A DNA stretch of 64,000 nt from Archangium primigenium (GTDB lineage: Bacteria > Myxococcota > Myxococcia > Myxococcales > Myxococcaceae). A program made the position numbers and the translations under genes. The stretch spans positions 8,799,224 through 8,863,223 of the forward strand of contig NZ_JADWYI010000001.1 in NCBI RefSeq assembly GCF_016904885.1, in the 5' to 3' direction. The notes under the pieces were generated by a model that saw only the letters and a list, made by a program, of their open reading frames with translations, had not been told where the DNA came from and ran no database searches. Shown here one piece after another: positions 50,993-59,919 of this stretch; the first letter of the stretch is position 1, and each line of letters opens with the position of its first letter.

Positions 50993-51604
50993 GTGACGAC
51001 CAACATCCACTACGAGAACCGGGAGATCGAAGGCGAGCGGTTGGATTTCTCCAAGGGCACGCTCTACTGGATAGGCCCCAACGTCACGCTCCGGGGTTGC
51101 ACGTTGCGCCTGAACGTCGCGTCGCGCGGGCTGCATCTGCTGTCCGCGCGGATGATCGACTGCACCCTCCATGCCCCGAGTGAGTTGAAGACGCTGCGCT
51201 GGGGGCGGGTGCACTTGAAGGGGTGCCGGTTCACGGGCCGGTTCACGGGCAACGACTTCGGCTTTCGCGAGGAGCCCCCCGACACGTGGAAGGTGGGCGG
51301 CATCGAGGACTGCGACTTCTCGTCGGCGCGGCTGCATGGGTGCCGCTTCTCCAACTGCGACATGCGCACCCTCCAGCTGCCGCGCTGGCCGTGCTTCACC
51401 CTGATGAATCCCCGGGAGCACGCGGAAGCACTGGGCCGGTTGGAATGGCCCGGCCAGTTCGGGCTGGTCATCGCGGGGCTCGCCACGGCGCTCGAAGGCT
51501 CGGTGGCGGAGACCTGGCACGCGCCCACGCTGGCCGAGAAGCTGGGCACGACCCCCGAGGCCCTGCGCACGGCACTGGAGCGCGTGCCGTGCGTCGTCCT
51601 GTAA
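50993..51604 (+). CDS. Pentapeptide-like protein, probable immunity protein for the SitA-like toxin
   Basis: A 203-residue cytosolic protein. The first 150 residues have short repeats of the form CxLxxxxL or CxFxxx (GCTLRLNV, DCTLHAPS, GCRFTGRF, DCDFSSAR, GCRFSNCD) that suggest a right-handed beta-helix of the pentapeptide class. A helical segment follows (about 155-203). GTG start at 50993 with GAGG seven bases upstream; 8 bp after the toxin gene. Immunity role is inferred from position alone. GC content is below that of the neighbours. Confidence 0.65.
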   Translation: MTTNIHYENREIEGERLDFSKGTLYWIGPNVTLRGCTLRLNVASRGLHLLSARMIDCTLHAPSELKTLRWGRVHLKGCRFTGRFTGNDFGFREEPPDTWKVGGIEDCDFSSARLHGCRFSNCDMRTLQLPRWPCFTLMNPREHAEALGRLEWPGQFGLVIAGLATALEGSVAETWHAPTLAEKLGTTPEALRTALERVPCVVL

Positions 51605-51611
51605 GGGCGGC

Positions 51612-53123
51612 CTAGAAGTACTTCTTGCGCTTGCTGCTCGGCAGGATGTTGAGCACCTCGCGGTACTTGGCCACCGTGCGCCGGGCGATCTCCGTGCCCT
51701 GGGCCTTGAGCAGCTCCACGAGCTTCTGGTCCGAGTAGGGGTTGCGCGAGTCTTCCTGCGCCACGAGCTGCTTGATGTGGTGCTTGACCGCCTCGCTCGC
51801 CGTGTCCTCACCGGACACGCGCGCGATGGACGAGTTGAAGAAGTACTTGAGCTCGAAGATGCCCTGGGGCGTGTGCACGTACTTGTTCGTCGTCACGCGC
51901 GACACCGTGGACTCGTGCATCCCGATGTCCTCGGCCACGTCCCGGAGGATGAGCGGCTTGAGGTGCGCGATGCCCTGGTCGAGGAACTCGCGCTGGAACT
52001 TCACGATGCTCTCGGTGACCTTGAAGATGGTGCGCTGGCGCTGGTGGATGGAGCGGATGAGCCATTGGGCGCTCCTCAGCTTCTCCTGGATGAACTCCTT
52101 GGTCTGCCCGGGCCCCACGCCGCCGCTCTTCAAGGCATTGCGGTACATGCCGGAAATGCGCAGCTTGGAGAGGCCGTCGTCGTTGAGCACCACCGCGTAG
52201 TCGTCCTCCATCTTGTAGATGAAGACGTCCGGGGTGATGAACTGCGCGTCGTCGCCGCTGAAGTTGCGGCCCGGCTTGGGGTCCAGCTTGGGCAGGAGCT
52301 TGGAGGCCTCCACCACCTCCTCGAGCGTCACCTTGAGGTCCTTGGCGATCGCCGGCAGGTTCTTGCTCTCCAGGTACTTCATGTGCCGCTTGATGACGAG
52401 GCCCAGGAGCGGCGCGTGCTTGTCCTTGAGCGCGGCCACCTGGATGAGCAGGCACTCGTGCAGGTCGCGCGCGGCGCAGCCCTTGGGATCCAGGTTCTGG
52501 ATGCGGCGCAGGGTGCGCTCGGCCACGCTGATGGACACGTCCCCCTCGTTGGCCAGGCGGATGAGGGGGTCGCCCTCCACGTCCTCCAGCTTGAGGTAGC
52601 CGTCATCGTCCAGGTTGCCGAGGATGAGCATGGCGATGCGGCGCTCGGCGTCGTTGAGCCGGAGCGTGCCCAACTGCTCCTGGAGGTGGTCCACCAGGTC
52701 TTCCTTCTCCACCATGTTGGCTTCGAAGGAGGGCATGTCGTCCGTGGCCACGTTGCCCTTGTTGGACGCCGTGGTCGGCTCGTTGAACTGGTAGCTGTTG
52801 AGGTACGCCTCCCAGTCGATCTCCGGCGGCCCGTCCTTGTCGGCCTTGAACTCCTGGGCCGTGTCCGGCGTGCGCGCCTCCATGTCCCGCGGAATCTCGG
52901 TGTTCGCCGCCTCGTGCGAGGCCTCGCCCGGCTCCTTGTCCGCCACGTCGCCGAAGGGGGTCTCGTCCGGCTGCTCCAGCAGGGGGTTTTGATCCATCTC
53001 CTCCCGCACCTGCTCGAGCAATTCCATTCGCGAGAGTTGCAGGAGCTTGATGGCCTGCTGCAGCTGGGGCGTCATCACCAGCTGCTGCGAAAGCTTCAGG
53101 CTCTGCTTGAGTTCCATCGCCAT
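51612..53123 (-). CDS. rpoN: RNA polymerase sigma-54 factor
   Basis: A 503-residue sigma factor. Region I is the Gln/Leu-rich MELKQSLKLSQQLVMTPQLQQAIKLLQLSRMELLEQV that interacts with activators; region II is acidic; the core-binding and -12/-24-binding domains follow; and the RpoN box is present as ARRTVAKYREVLNI near the C-terminus. It recognises promoters such as those in the sRNA array. It lies 262 bp downstream of lptB on the same strand and is convergent with the immunity gene (7-bp gap). Confidence 0.97.
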   Translation of the reverse strand: MAMELKQSLKLSQQLVMTPQLQQAIKLLQLSRMELLEQVREEMDQNPLLEQPDETPFGDVADKEPGEASHEAANTEIPRDMEARTPDTAQEFKADKDGPPEIDWEAYLNSYQFNEPTTASNKGNVATDDMPSFEANMVEKEDLVDHLQEQLGTLRLNDAERRIAMLILGNLDDDGYLKLEDVEGDPLIRLANEGDVSISVAERTLRRIQNLDPKGCAARDLHECLLIQVAALKDKHAPLLGLVIKRHMKYLESKNLPAIAKDLKVTLEEVVEASKLLPKLDPKPGRNFSGDDAQFITPDVFIYKMEDDYAVVLNDDGLSKLRISGMYRNALKSGGVGPGQTKEFIQEKLRSAQWLIRSIHQRQRTIFKVTESIVKFQREFLDQGIAHLKPLILRDVAEDIGMHESTVSRVTTNKYVHTPQGIFELKYFFNSSIARVSGEDTASEAVKHHIKQLVAQEDSRNPYSDQKLVELLKAQGTEIARRTVAKYREVLNILPSSKRKKYF

Positions 53124-53172
53124 TTCTGGGGTCTCCCGCCCGTTTCAACACTCGACTCGATGGCGAACCGCC

Positions 53173-53188
53173 ATCAAGGACCGTGCCA
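53173..53188 (-). promoter_or_regulatory. Near-consensus sigma-54 promoter upstream of rpoN
   Basis: TGGCACG-GTCC-TTGAT on the minus strand matches TGGCACG-N4-TTGC except for A in place of the -12 C. A start near 53162 would give a leader of about 40 nt to rpoN. The changed -12 position lowers confidence. Confidence 0.4.
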
Positions 53189-53385
53189 ACCTAACAAGGC
53201 CCCCCGACTTCGTCCAGTCCCCCAGGGTCCGGCCTGGGACTTGCACAAAGTGAAATTCCCTATTTATTCCGGGAACTTGGAGAGCCCATGAGCTCCCCGA
53301 GACGTTCAGGAGTCGACGTGTTGGCACGGGGATGCATGCGACCGCTGGACGGGACGGGCGTCCGGGGATGCCGATTCCTCGGGGC

Positions 53386-54123
53386 TCACACGGAGTGCAA
53401 GCGGAATCGGTCGCCCAGGTACACCTCGCGCGCCCGCGTGGACGCGGCGAGTTGCTCGGGCGAGCCCTCTTCCAGGATCTGCCCCTGGGCGATGATGTAG
53501 GCCCGGTCGCAGATGCGCAGGGTTTCCTGGACGTTGTGATCCGTGATGAGCACGCCGAGGCCGCGGGCCTTGAGCTGGGAAATCTGCTGCTGGATGTCGC
53601 CCACGTTGATGGGGTCCACGCCGGCGAAGGGCTCGTCGAAGAGGATGAAGCGGGGGTTGGGGATGAGGGAGCGGGCGATCTCCGTGCGTCGGCGCTCGCC
53701 GCCGGACAGGGGCTCGCCGGGGGACTCGGCCACGTGCGACAGGGCGAACTCCTCCAGGAGCTGCTGGGCGCGCTTCTCGCGCTCGGCGCGGGTGAGGCCC
53801 TTCTGCAGCTCCAGCACGGACAGGAAGTTCTCGCGCACGGTGAGCTTGCGGAAGATGGAGGACTCCTGGGGCAGATAGCCCAGGCCGTGCTGGGTGCGCC
53901 GGTGCATGGGCAGCGCCGTCAGGTCCTGCCCGTCCATGTGCACCCGGCCGGCGTCGGGCCGCACCAGCCCCACCACAATGTTGAAGCTCGTCGTCTTGCC
54001 CGCGCCGTTGGGGCCCAGGAGGCCCACCACCTCGCCCTGGGCGACCTGGAACGACACGTCCCGGACCACCTGGCGCTTGTGGAACGTCTTGCGCAGACCC
54101 TCGGCGAACAGACGACCGCTCAT
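53386..54123 (-). CDS. lptB: LPS export ABC transporter ATPase LptB
   Basis: A 245-residue ATPase that powers lipopolysaccharide extraction from the inner membrane together with LptFG (not in this window). Walker A GPNGAGKTT (about 37-45), Q loop YLPQESSIF, signature LSGGERRRTEIARSL, Walker B FILFDEPFAGVD and switch His in ITDHNV are all intact. ATG 54123 overlaps the lptA stop (ATGA), so lptC, lptA and lptB form one operon. Confidence 0.95.
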   Translation of the reverse strand: MSGRLFAEGLRKTFHKRQVVRDVSFQVAQGEVVGLLGPNGAGKTTSFNIVVGLVRPDAGRVHMDGQDLTALPMHRRTQHGLGYLPQESSIFRKLTVRENFLSVLELQKGLTRAEREKRAQQLLEEFALSHVAESPGEPLSGGERRRTEIARSLIPNPRFILFDEPFAGVDPINVGDIQQQISQLKARGLGVLITDHNVQETLRICDRAYIIAQGQILEEGSPEQLAASTRAREVYLGDRFRLHSV

Positions 54124-55091
54124 GGTGACCTCGTCCCTCCTGAAGGGGGGTTGCTGGGCGTGGAGGCCGGGGGGCCCTTGCCCGCCTCCCTGCCCGGAAG
54201 AGGCGTCGCCGACTCGACCGTCACAACGGCGTCCTTCACCTCGAAATTCGCGTTGCCCACCGTCATTCGCACTTCCGAGCCCCGCAGGCGGGTCGTCGCG
54301 TCGCGCGCCTCGGGGTTGCCCGTCACCACCAGGACGCCCGTGGGCACCCGGAATTCCGCCCGCTCGCCCTTCACCGAGCGGTCCGCGTCCGTGGCACGCA
54401 CATGGCCCACGCACTCCGCGCGCGTCACCTGCTGGGACGCCGTGTAATAGGCCACCATCTTGTCGCAGCGCAGCTCCAGGGTGCGGTGTTTGACCACCAC
54501 GTCGCCGGTGAAGACGGACTGGGAGCGGGAGCCGACCACCTTGCGCGCGCTCACCTCGGCGGGGAGGCGGGCCGCGGGGGCGTCCTTGCCCGAGGACTTG
54601 CGCGGCAGGGACAGGGGCGCCGCCTCGAGCGTGACGACGGCCTCGTCCACCTCGTACTCGAAGCCGGGCACCCCCGTCTTGAGGCGCATCTCCGCGCCGC
54701 GCAGCCGGGTGGTGGGATCGCTCGCCTCGGGGCTGCCCGAGAGCGAGAGCACGCCGGCGGGCACGTCGAACACGGCGCGCTCGCCCTGGGCGGTGCGCGG
54801 GCCCTCCACCATGCGCACCTGGCCCGTGCACTCCACGCGCGTCACCTCGCGGGGGCCGGTGTAGCTCGCCGCCATCTCGTCACAGCGCAGCTCCAGCGCC
54901 TTCTGCGTCACCACCACGTCGCCGGAGAAGACGGCGCGCTCGCGCGAGCCCGACAGGCGCTTGGAGGAGATGGCCACCGGGTCGCGCAGGCGGGGCACCG
55001 GGGCCTGGGCGGCATTGCCAGACACGGCGGACGCGGCGGCGGGGGCCACGGGCTGGGCGACGAAGAAGGCCGTCAACAGGTACTCAATCAT
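54120..55091 (-). CDS. lptA: LptA-like LPS-bridge protein with two OstA-type domains
   Basis: A 323-residue periplasmic protein: signal-like N-terminus (MIEYLLTAFFVAQPVAPAAASA), then two similar beta-jellyroll domains (about 40-155 and 180-290). Each has SxRxAVFxGDVVV, LELRCDxM, RxECxGxVRxxxxxRxxxGERAxF, and VxxGNPEARD or SGSPEASD. LptA of enterobacteria has one such domain (about 185 residues) and forms oligomers; here a fused pair gives a longer unit. Between lptC (8-bp overlap) and lptB. Confidence 0.88.
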   Translation of the reverse strand: MIEYLLTAFFVAQPVAPAAASAVSGNAAQAPVPRLRDPVAISSKRLSGSRERAVFSGDVVVTQKALELRCDEMAASYTGPREVTRVECTGQVRMVEGPRTAQGERAVFDVPAGVLSLSGSPEASDPTTRLRGAEMRLKTGVPGFEYEVDEAVVTLEAAPLSLPRKSSGKDAPAARLPAEVSARKVVGSRSQSVFTGDVVVKHRTLELRCDKMVAYYTASQQVTRAECVGHVRATDADRSVKGERAEFRVPTGVLVVTGNPEARDATTRLRGSEVRMTVGNANFEVKDAVVTVESATPLPGREAGKGPPASTPSNPPSGGTRSP

Positions 55092-55602
55092 GCGCGGACT
55101 CCAGCACGGTGTGGACCGAGCCCTCGAAGGTGAAGCGCGCGTCCGGCACGGACAGCACGAAGGTGTCGGCGCGCAGGCGGTAGTCGGGCGCCTGGACCTG
55201 GACGCCCTCCTGGCCGGAGATGCGCTGCTCGGCGCCGGAGTAGGTGGCCCGGGGGGTGCGCGCCACCATGCCCGCGCCGGTGCGGACCTCCACGTCGCCC
55301 GAGGCCACCAGGTCACGCGTGCCCAGGTGGCCCTCCATCAGGGCGGCGCTCACCACCGTCACGTCCGCGGGCGTGCGGCCCGGCACCCGGAGCGTGGCGC
55401 GGGTGGCGGTGAGCTCCCCGTTGCGCTCGTAGGTGGCGCGCTCGGCCTGGCCCGACAGCGCGGGCGTCTCGCCCTCGAACGAGCGCAGCCGCACGCCGCG
55501 CATCACCACGGCGGGGGGCGCGGCGGCATCCGTGAGGCCGGAAGACGGGGAACACGCGCCCGCGAGGACGAGGCAGACGACGGGAGTGAAGACGGCTCGC
55601 AC
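55084..55602 (-). CDS. lptC: LptC-like LPS transport protein
   Basis: A 172-residue protein with an N-terminal signal (VRAVFTPVVCLVLAGAC) that looks like a lipoprotein signal rather than the membrane anchor of enterobacterial LptC, followed by a beta-rich domain of the LptC type (VRLRSFEGETPALSGQAERATYERNGELTATRATL). GTG 55602 is preferred because AGG lies five bases upstream; GTG 55608 is an alternative. It passes LPS from LptFG to LptA. First gene of the lptCAB operon. Confidence 0.8.
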   Translation of the reverse strand: MRAVFTPVVCLVLAGACSPSSGLTDAAAPPAVVMRGVRLRSFEGETPALSGQAERATYERNGELTATRATLRVPGRTPADVTVVSAALMEGHLGTRDLVASGDVEVRTGAGMVARTPRATYSGAEQRISGQEGVQVQAPDYRLRADTFVLSVPDARFTFEGSVHTVLESAHD

Positions 55603-55724
55603 AGGCACCTGTCTATCATCCGACAAGGGTGGGTGCTGCATCCGACAGCGGGCCTGTCCGCCCGGCCACCCTGGAGAGCGAGCGGCTACATAGGTCCCCG
55701 GGACATGCCCATCCTGGGAGCCAC

Positions 55725-56996
55725 ATGAAACGCATCCTCTTCGCCAGCCTTCCCGTGGGGGGCGGGCACCTCGCGCTCCGGGACTCGCTGCGCACGGCGC
55801 TCGCGCTCGGCGCGCCCGGGACCGAGCCCTTCGAGCCGCACACCTTCGACAGCCAGGACACGCGGCTGCGCGGCATCTACGAGTTCTGCGTCCACCGGGC
55901 GCCGTGGTTGCAGCGGTTGCAGTACAGCGTGACCGACCTGCGCGCCACCCTGCCCCTGCTCGCCTCGACCACCCCCGTGCTGCAGGCGGAAGTCCAGGCG
56001 GAGCTGGCGCGCGTGCGGCCCGACGCGGTCGTCGCCACGCACTTCCTGCTCTCGGCCCTGTTCGTGCGCGCGCGCAAGCGGCTGGGGCTGGACGTGCCGG
56101 TGGTCAACGCGATCCCGGACTACGGCGAGCCCGTGGAGGTGTTCGCGCCCCGGGGCGCCCACCGCCTGGAGGGCATCATCGTGATGGCGCCCCATGTCCG
56201 CGAGCGGCTGCTGGAGCGGGGCACCTACCCCGCCTCGCGCGTGCACCTCTCGGGCTTCCTGCCCCGCGAGCCCTTCCAGCGGGTGGGCCGGGAGATCGGC
56301 GCCGCGCCGCGGCTGAGCCGGGAGCGGAGAGCCGCGCTGCTCGAGTCCGTGCGCCAGGAGTACCCGGAGGCGCGCGGGCTGGACGCCACGCGGCCCACGG
56401 TGGTGTTCCTCGGCGGCTCGGCGTGGACGGAGAAGACGGGGCCCGTGCTCGAGCGGCTCTTGCGCACCCCGTCGCTGCACGAGCGGCTCAACGTGGTGGT
56501 GGTGTGCGGCGGCAACGCGCGCTTCCACGAGACGCTCACGGCCCGGGTGGCGGCGCTGCCGCACGTGGTGCCCTTTGGCTTCGTGGACGCCCACCTGCTC
56601 GCCCGGCTGATGGCGGTGGCGGACGTGCCGGTGCTGGGCAGCCTCGCGCCCGCGACCCTGCACGAGCTGATGGAGACGCGCTGCGGCCCGCTCCTGCTCT
56701 TCCACGTCATCCCGGGCAGCGAGGACTCCCACCCGGAGTACATCGTCGAGCAGGAGCTCGGCCTGTTCGAGCCCCACCCGGACGCCATGCTGGACCTGGT
56801 GGCGCAGGCCACGGGGCTCCTCCCCCCGGGGCCCCGCGTGGCGCCGCTCCAGGGCGTGTGCGCCGAGCGCATGCGCGCGCTGCGCGAGGAGAACGTGGAG
56901 CGCGCCCGGCACCTCGGCGGCTTCCTGCTGCGGCTGATGGGCCAGGAGACGGGGCCCTGGGCCCCCCACCCGGCGACGGCTCAGGACTTCGGCTGA
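55725..56996 (+). CDS. MGDG-synthase/MurG-like glycosyltransferase
   Basis: A 423-residue GT-B protein. The start MKRILFASLPVGGGHLALRDSLRTAL carries the GGGH motif of the MGDG-synthase N-terminal domain family, which transfers sugars to diacylglycerol; the C-terminal half (VVFLGGSAWTEKTG, VVVVCGGNARFHE, FGFVDAHLLARLMAVADV) resembles GT28 donor domains. A glycolipid role in the envelope is plausible, but the acceptor is not defined. The 3' end overlaps the convergent gtrA-type gene by 16 bp. Confidence 0.78.
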   Translation: MKRILFASLPVGGGHLALRDSLRTALALGAPGTEPFEPHTFDSQDTRLRGIYEFCVHRAPWLQRLQYSVTDLRATLPLLASTTPVLQAEVQAELARVRPDAVVATHFLLSALFVRARKRLGLDVPVVNAIPDYGEPVEVFAPRGAHRLEGIIVMAPHVRERLLERGTYPASRVHLSGFLPREPFQRVGREIGAAPRLSRERRAALLESVRQEYPEARGLDATRPTVVFLGGSAWTEKTGPVLERLLRTPSLHERLNVVVVCGGNARFHETLTARVAALPHVVPFGFVDAHLLARLMAVADVPVLGSLAPATLHELMETRCGPLLLFHVIPGSEDSHPEYIVEQELGLFEPHPDAMLDLVAQATGLLPPGPRVAPLQGVCAERMRALREENVERARHLGGFLLRLMGQETGPWAPHPATAQDFG

Positions 56997-57427
56997 CCGC
57001 GCACCCGGAAGACGATGCGCCAGGCGGGATAGCTGAAGCCCACGTAGACCACGAACGTCACGATGAAGTTCGCGATCTCGAGGGGCAGCTCGGCCCGGTT
57101 CACGAGCAGGCGGAAGAGGGCCCAGTTCAGGGTGAGCGCGACGCTCTCCACGCAGCAGAACAGCAGCACCTGGCGGCGCATGCTGCCGCCGGTGGCGTGG
57201 AACGCGAACGAGCGGTTGCCGAAGAACTGGACCGACAGGCCCACCAGGAAGGCGAGGATCTTCGACGTGCCCGCCTCGAGGTGCAGCAGCCGCATGCACA
57301 CCTCGAGCACGGTGAAGTCCGCCGCGGTGGCCACGATGCCCACGAGGCTCGAGCGCAAAAAGCGCATGAACCGCGACGCGAGCGAGGGCTTGGGCGCGGG
57401 GTTCTCCTGGAGGGCGTCCGGGCTCAT
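56981..57427 (-). CDS. GtrA-family membrane protein
   Basis: A 148-residue protein with four predicted transmembrane helices and family residues (LVGIVATAADFTVLEVCMRLL, QFFGNRSFAFHATGG). GtrA proteins are thought to move lipid-linked sugars across the membrane. Its ATG overlaps the stop of the hybrid kinase gene as ATGA, an odd partner; the convergent glycosyltransferase is a more natural functional link. Confidence 0.85.
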   Translation of the reverse strand: MSPDALQENPAPKPSLASRFMRFLRSSLVGIVATAADFTVLEVCMRLLHLEAGTSKILAFLVGLSVQFFGNRSFAFHATGGSMRRQVLLFCCVESVALTLNWALFRLLVNRAELPLEIANFIVTFVVYVGFSYPAWRIVFRVRGQPKS

Positions 57428-59784
57428 GGGCGGGCGGCGTCCGCGCGGCGCGGCAGCTTCACGGTGAAGGTGGTGCCGTCCTCGGCGGTGGAGTGCACGG
57501 AGACCGCGCCGCCGTGGGCGCGCACGATCTGATCCACGATGTACAGCCCCAGGCCCACGCTGCGCCCCACCCGGTCCACCTCCGCGGTGGCGCGCTGCAG
57601 GGGCTCGAAGAGGCTCGCGTGGCGCTCGGCGGGGATGGGCGTCCCGTGGTTGTGCACGCGCAGCGTCACCCAGCCGTCATCCCCCGTGGCCTCCACGCGC
57701 ACCGGGGACTCGGGCGCGCTGTACTTGAGGGCGTTGGTGACCAGGTTCTGGATGACCTGGGCGATGCGGTCCGCGTCCCACTCCCCCTGCCCGTCCCCGA
57801 GGTGGCGCAAGAGGACCTCGCGGCCGGGGGTGGTCGCCTCCACCTCCTCCAGCACGCCGCGGGTGACCAGGTGCAGGTCCGTGCGCTGGCGCTTGAGGGG
57901 GATGCCCCCGCCGAGCCGCGCCTGGGTGAAGTCGAGCAGGTCGCGGATCATCCGCACGGCGCGCTCGGCGCTGGACTGGATGCGCAGGATGGACTTGAGC
58001 GAGCGCTCGTCGAGGCCCTCGCGGCGCGCCAGGGTGGTGACGCCCAGGAGGATGGCGCTCAGGGGGTTGCGCAGGTCGTGGCTCACGATGCCGATGAGCT
58101 GCTGCTCGAAGTCCGCGCGGCGCTGGGCCTCGGTCTGGGACTGCCGCAGGTCGTGCACGTCCGTGGCCGTGCCCAGCCAGCGCAACACCCCGCCCTCGGA
58201 GGCGCGCAGCGGCACCACCCGCACCAGGTGCCAGCGCGACGTCCCATCCAGGCGCAGCCAGCACATCTCGCACTCGTAGGGCAGGCCGTCGCCGAGCCGC
58301 CGCGCCATCATCTCCAGCGTGGCCTCGCGGGTCTCCGGGCAGAGCAGCCGGGAGAACCCCGCGCCCCGCAGCTCCTCGAGCCGCAGGCCGGTGTAGTGCA
58401 CCATGGCGCTGTTGGCGTAGGTGAGCGAGCCATCCGCGGAGGTGGTCCACACCGCCTGGGGAATGGAGTCCGCCAGGGTGCGCAGCTCCTCCTCGCTGCG
58501 GCGCAGGGACTCGGCCACGGCATGGCGCTCGGTGATGTCCGTGTTGACGACGACGGCGGCGACCACCCGGCCGTTGATCCACACGGGGTTGGCCGCCGAG
58601 CGCACGCGCACCTCGCGGTTCTGGAGGGGGTGGTGGATGAGGCAGTCGCGCTCCTCGGCGTGGCCCGCGAGCGCCCGGACGAAGCCCGTCTGGGCCAGGG
58701 ACATGGCCTCGCCCGAGTCCGCCCACCGCGCGCGCAGCCGGGAGACGTTGCCCTCCCCGTAGCCGTTGAGCTGCGCCAGGTCCGCGCACCCCAGCATCTC
58801 CAGGGCCTGGCGGTTGGCGCGCTTGATGCCCGTGGCATCGCCCACGTAGAGCGCGTCCGGGATGCTCTCGAAGACGGCCTCCAGCTCGGCCTGGACCGAC
58901 TCGACGCGCCGGCGCGCCTGCACGCCCTCGGTCACGTCCAGGGCCACGGCGATGACCCCCTCCACGAGGCCCGCCTCGTCGCGCAGGGGCGTGTAGAAGA
59001 CGTCGAGGAACACCTCCCCCAGGCGCTGCTCCCGGGCCAGGGAGCCCTCGCCCGTCTCGAGCACGCGCCGCATCCGCTCGAGCGTGAGCTCGCACTCGGG
59101 CGTGGGGAAGCAGTCCGCGAAGGGCCGACCGAGCAGCGCCTCCGCGGGCTGGCCCCAGAGCCGGCACGCCAGGGGGTTGACCAGGTCGAGCACGAAGCCC
59201 GGCCCCCGGAGGATGGTGATGGCCAGGGGGGCCTGGGCGAAGAGGGCGTGCAGCCGGGCGCGCTCGGCGCTCGTGCGGCCCAGGCTCGTGCGGCTCTCCT
59301 CCAGGGCCCGCGTGCGCTCGAGCAGCGCCTTGCGCTGGACCTCCAGGTGCTGGCGCTGCAGGTACAGGTCCACGAACACCCGCAGCTTGGTGGTGAGCAC
59401 CGCGGGGTTGAACGGCTTGATGAGCAGGTCCGAGGCGCCCGTGGCATAGGCCTCGGTGACGAGCGCGTCCGTGTACGGCTGGCCGGTGACGAAGAGGAGG
59501 GGGATGTGGGCGCCGCGGGCCTGGCGCTTGAGCGCGCGCGCCACGTCGAAGCCGTTGAGCCCCGGCAGCCCGACGTCCAGCACGATGGCGGCGAAGTCCT
59601 CCTCGGCCGCGCGCGCCAGGGCCTCCTCGCCCGTCTCCACCAGGACGATCCGCTGGCCGAGCGACATGAGGGCCCGCTCGACCATGTAGCGGCCCACCTC
59701 GTCGTCATCCACCACCAGCACGCTGGCCTGGGAAGGCAGGAGGGGCTCGTCGACGGCGGGGGCGGAAAGGGTCTCGGCGCTCAT
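57424..59784 (-). CDS. Hybrid receiver-PAS-histidine kinase
   Basis: A 786-residue cytosolic kinase. An N-terminal receiver (about 20-140, phospho-acceptor Asp in AIVLDVGLPGLNG near 71) is followed by three PAS domains (about 180-300, 310-430 and 440-555), a dimerisation domain with phospho-acceptor His in GIVSHDLRNPLSA (about 572), and an ATPase domain (NLVTNALKYSAP, GLGLYIVDQIV). The ATP lid is changed: the usual D-x-G-x-G region reads NHGTPI. Start ATG 59784 (MSAETLSAP). It is translationally coupled to the GtrA gene downstream. Confidence 0.87.
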   Translation of the reverse strand: MSAETLSAPAVDEPLLPSQASVLVVDDDEVGRYMVERALMSLGQRIVLVETGEEALARAAEEDFAAIVLDVGLPGLNGFDVARALKRQARGAHIPLLFVTGQPYTDALVTEAYATGASDLLIKPFNPAVLTTKLRVFVDLYLQRQHLEVQRKALLERTRALEESRTSLGRTSAERARLHALFAQAPLAITILRGPGFVLDLVNPLACRLWGQPAEALLGRPFADCFPTPECELTLERMRRVLETGEGSLAREQRLGEVFLDVFYTPLRDEAGLVEGVIAVALDVTEGVQARRRVESVQAELEAVFESIPDALYVGDATGIKRANRQALEMLGCADLAQLNGYGEGNVSRLRARWADSGEAMSLAQTGFVRALAGHAEERDCLIHHPLQNREVRVRSAANPVWINGRVVAAVVVNTDITERHAVAESLRRSEEELRTLADSIPQAVWTTSADGSLTYANSAMVHYTGLRLEELRGAGFSRLLCPETREATLEMMARRLGDGLPYECEMCWLRLDGTSRWHLVRVVPLRASEGGVLRWLGTATDVHDLRQSQTEAQRRADFEQQLIGIVSHDLRNPLSAILLGVTTLARREGLDERSLKSILRIQSSAERAVRMIRDLLDFTQARLGGGIPLKRQRTDLHLVTRGVLEEVEATTPGREVLLRHLGDGQGEWDADRIAQVIQNLVTNALKYSAPESPVRVEATGDDGWVTLRVHNHGTPIPAERHASLFEPLQRATAEVDRVGRSVGLGLYIVDQIVRAHGGAVSVHSTAEDGTTFTVKLPRRADAARP

Positions 59785-59919
59785 GATCGCGGCGGGTCGG
59801 GCAAAAGCCCCCTCCCGGCCCACCACTATGCCGAGCGCCCACCCCAAACAAAAGCACCGGCTCGGGGCGCGGGCCGGGCCATCCAGGAGTGAACCCCGGC
59901 GGCGCGCCCCCGGGCAGGG

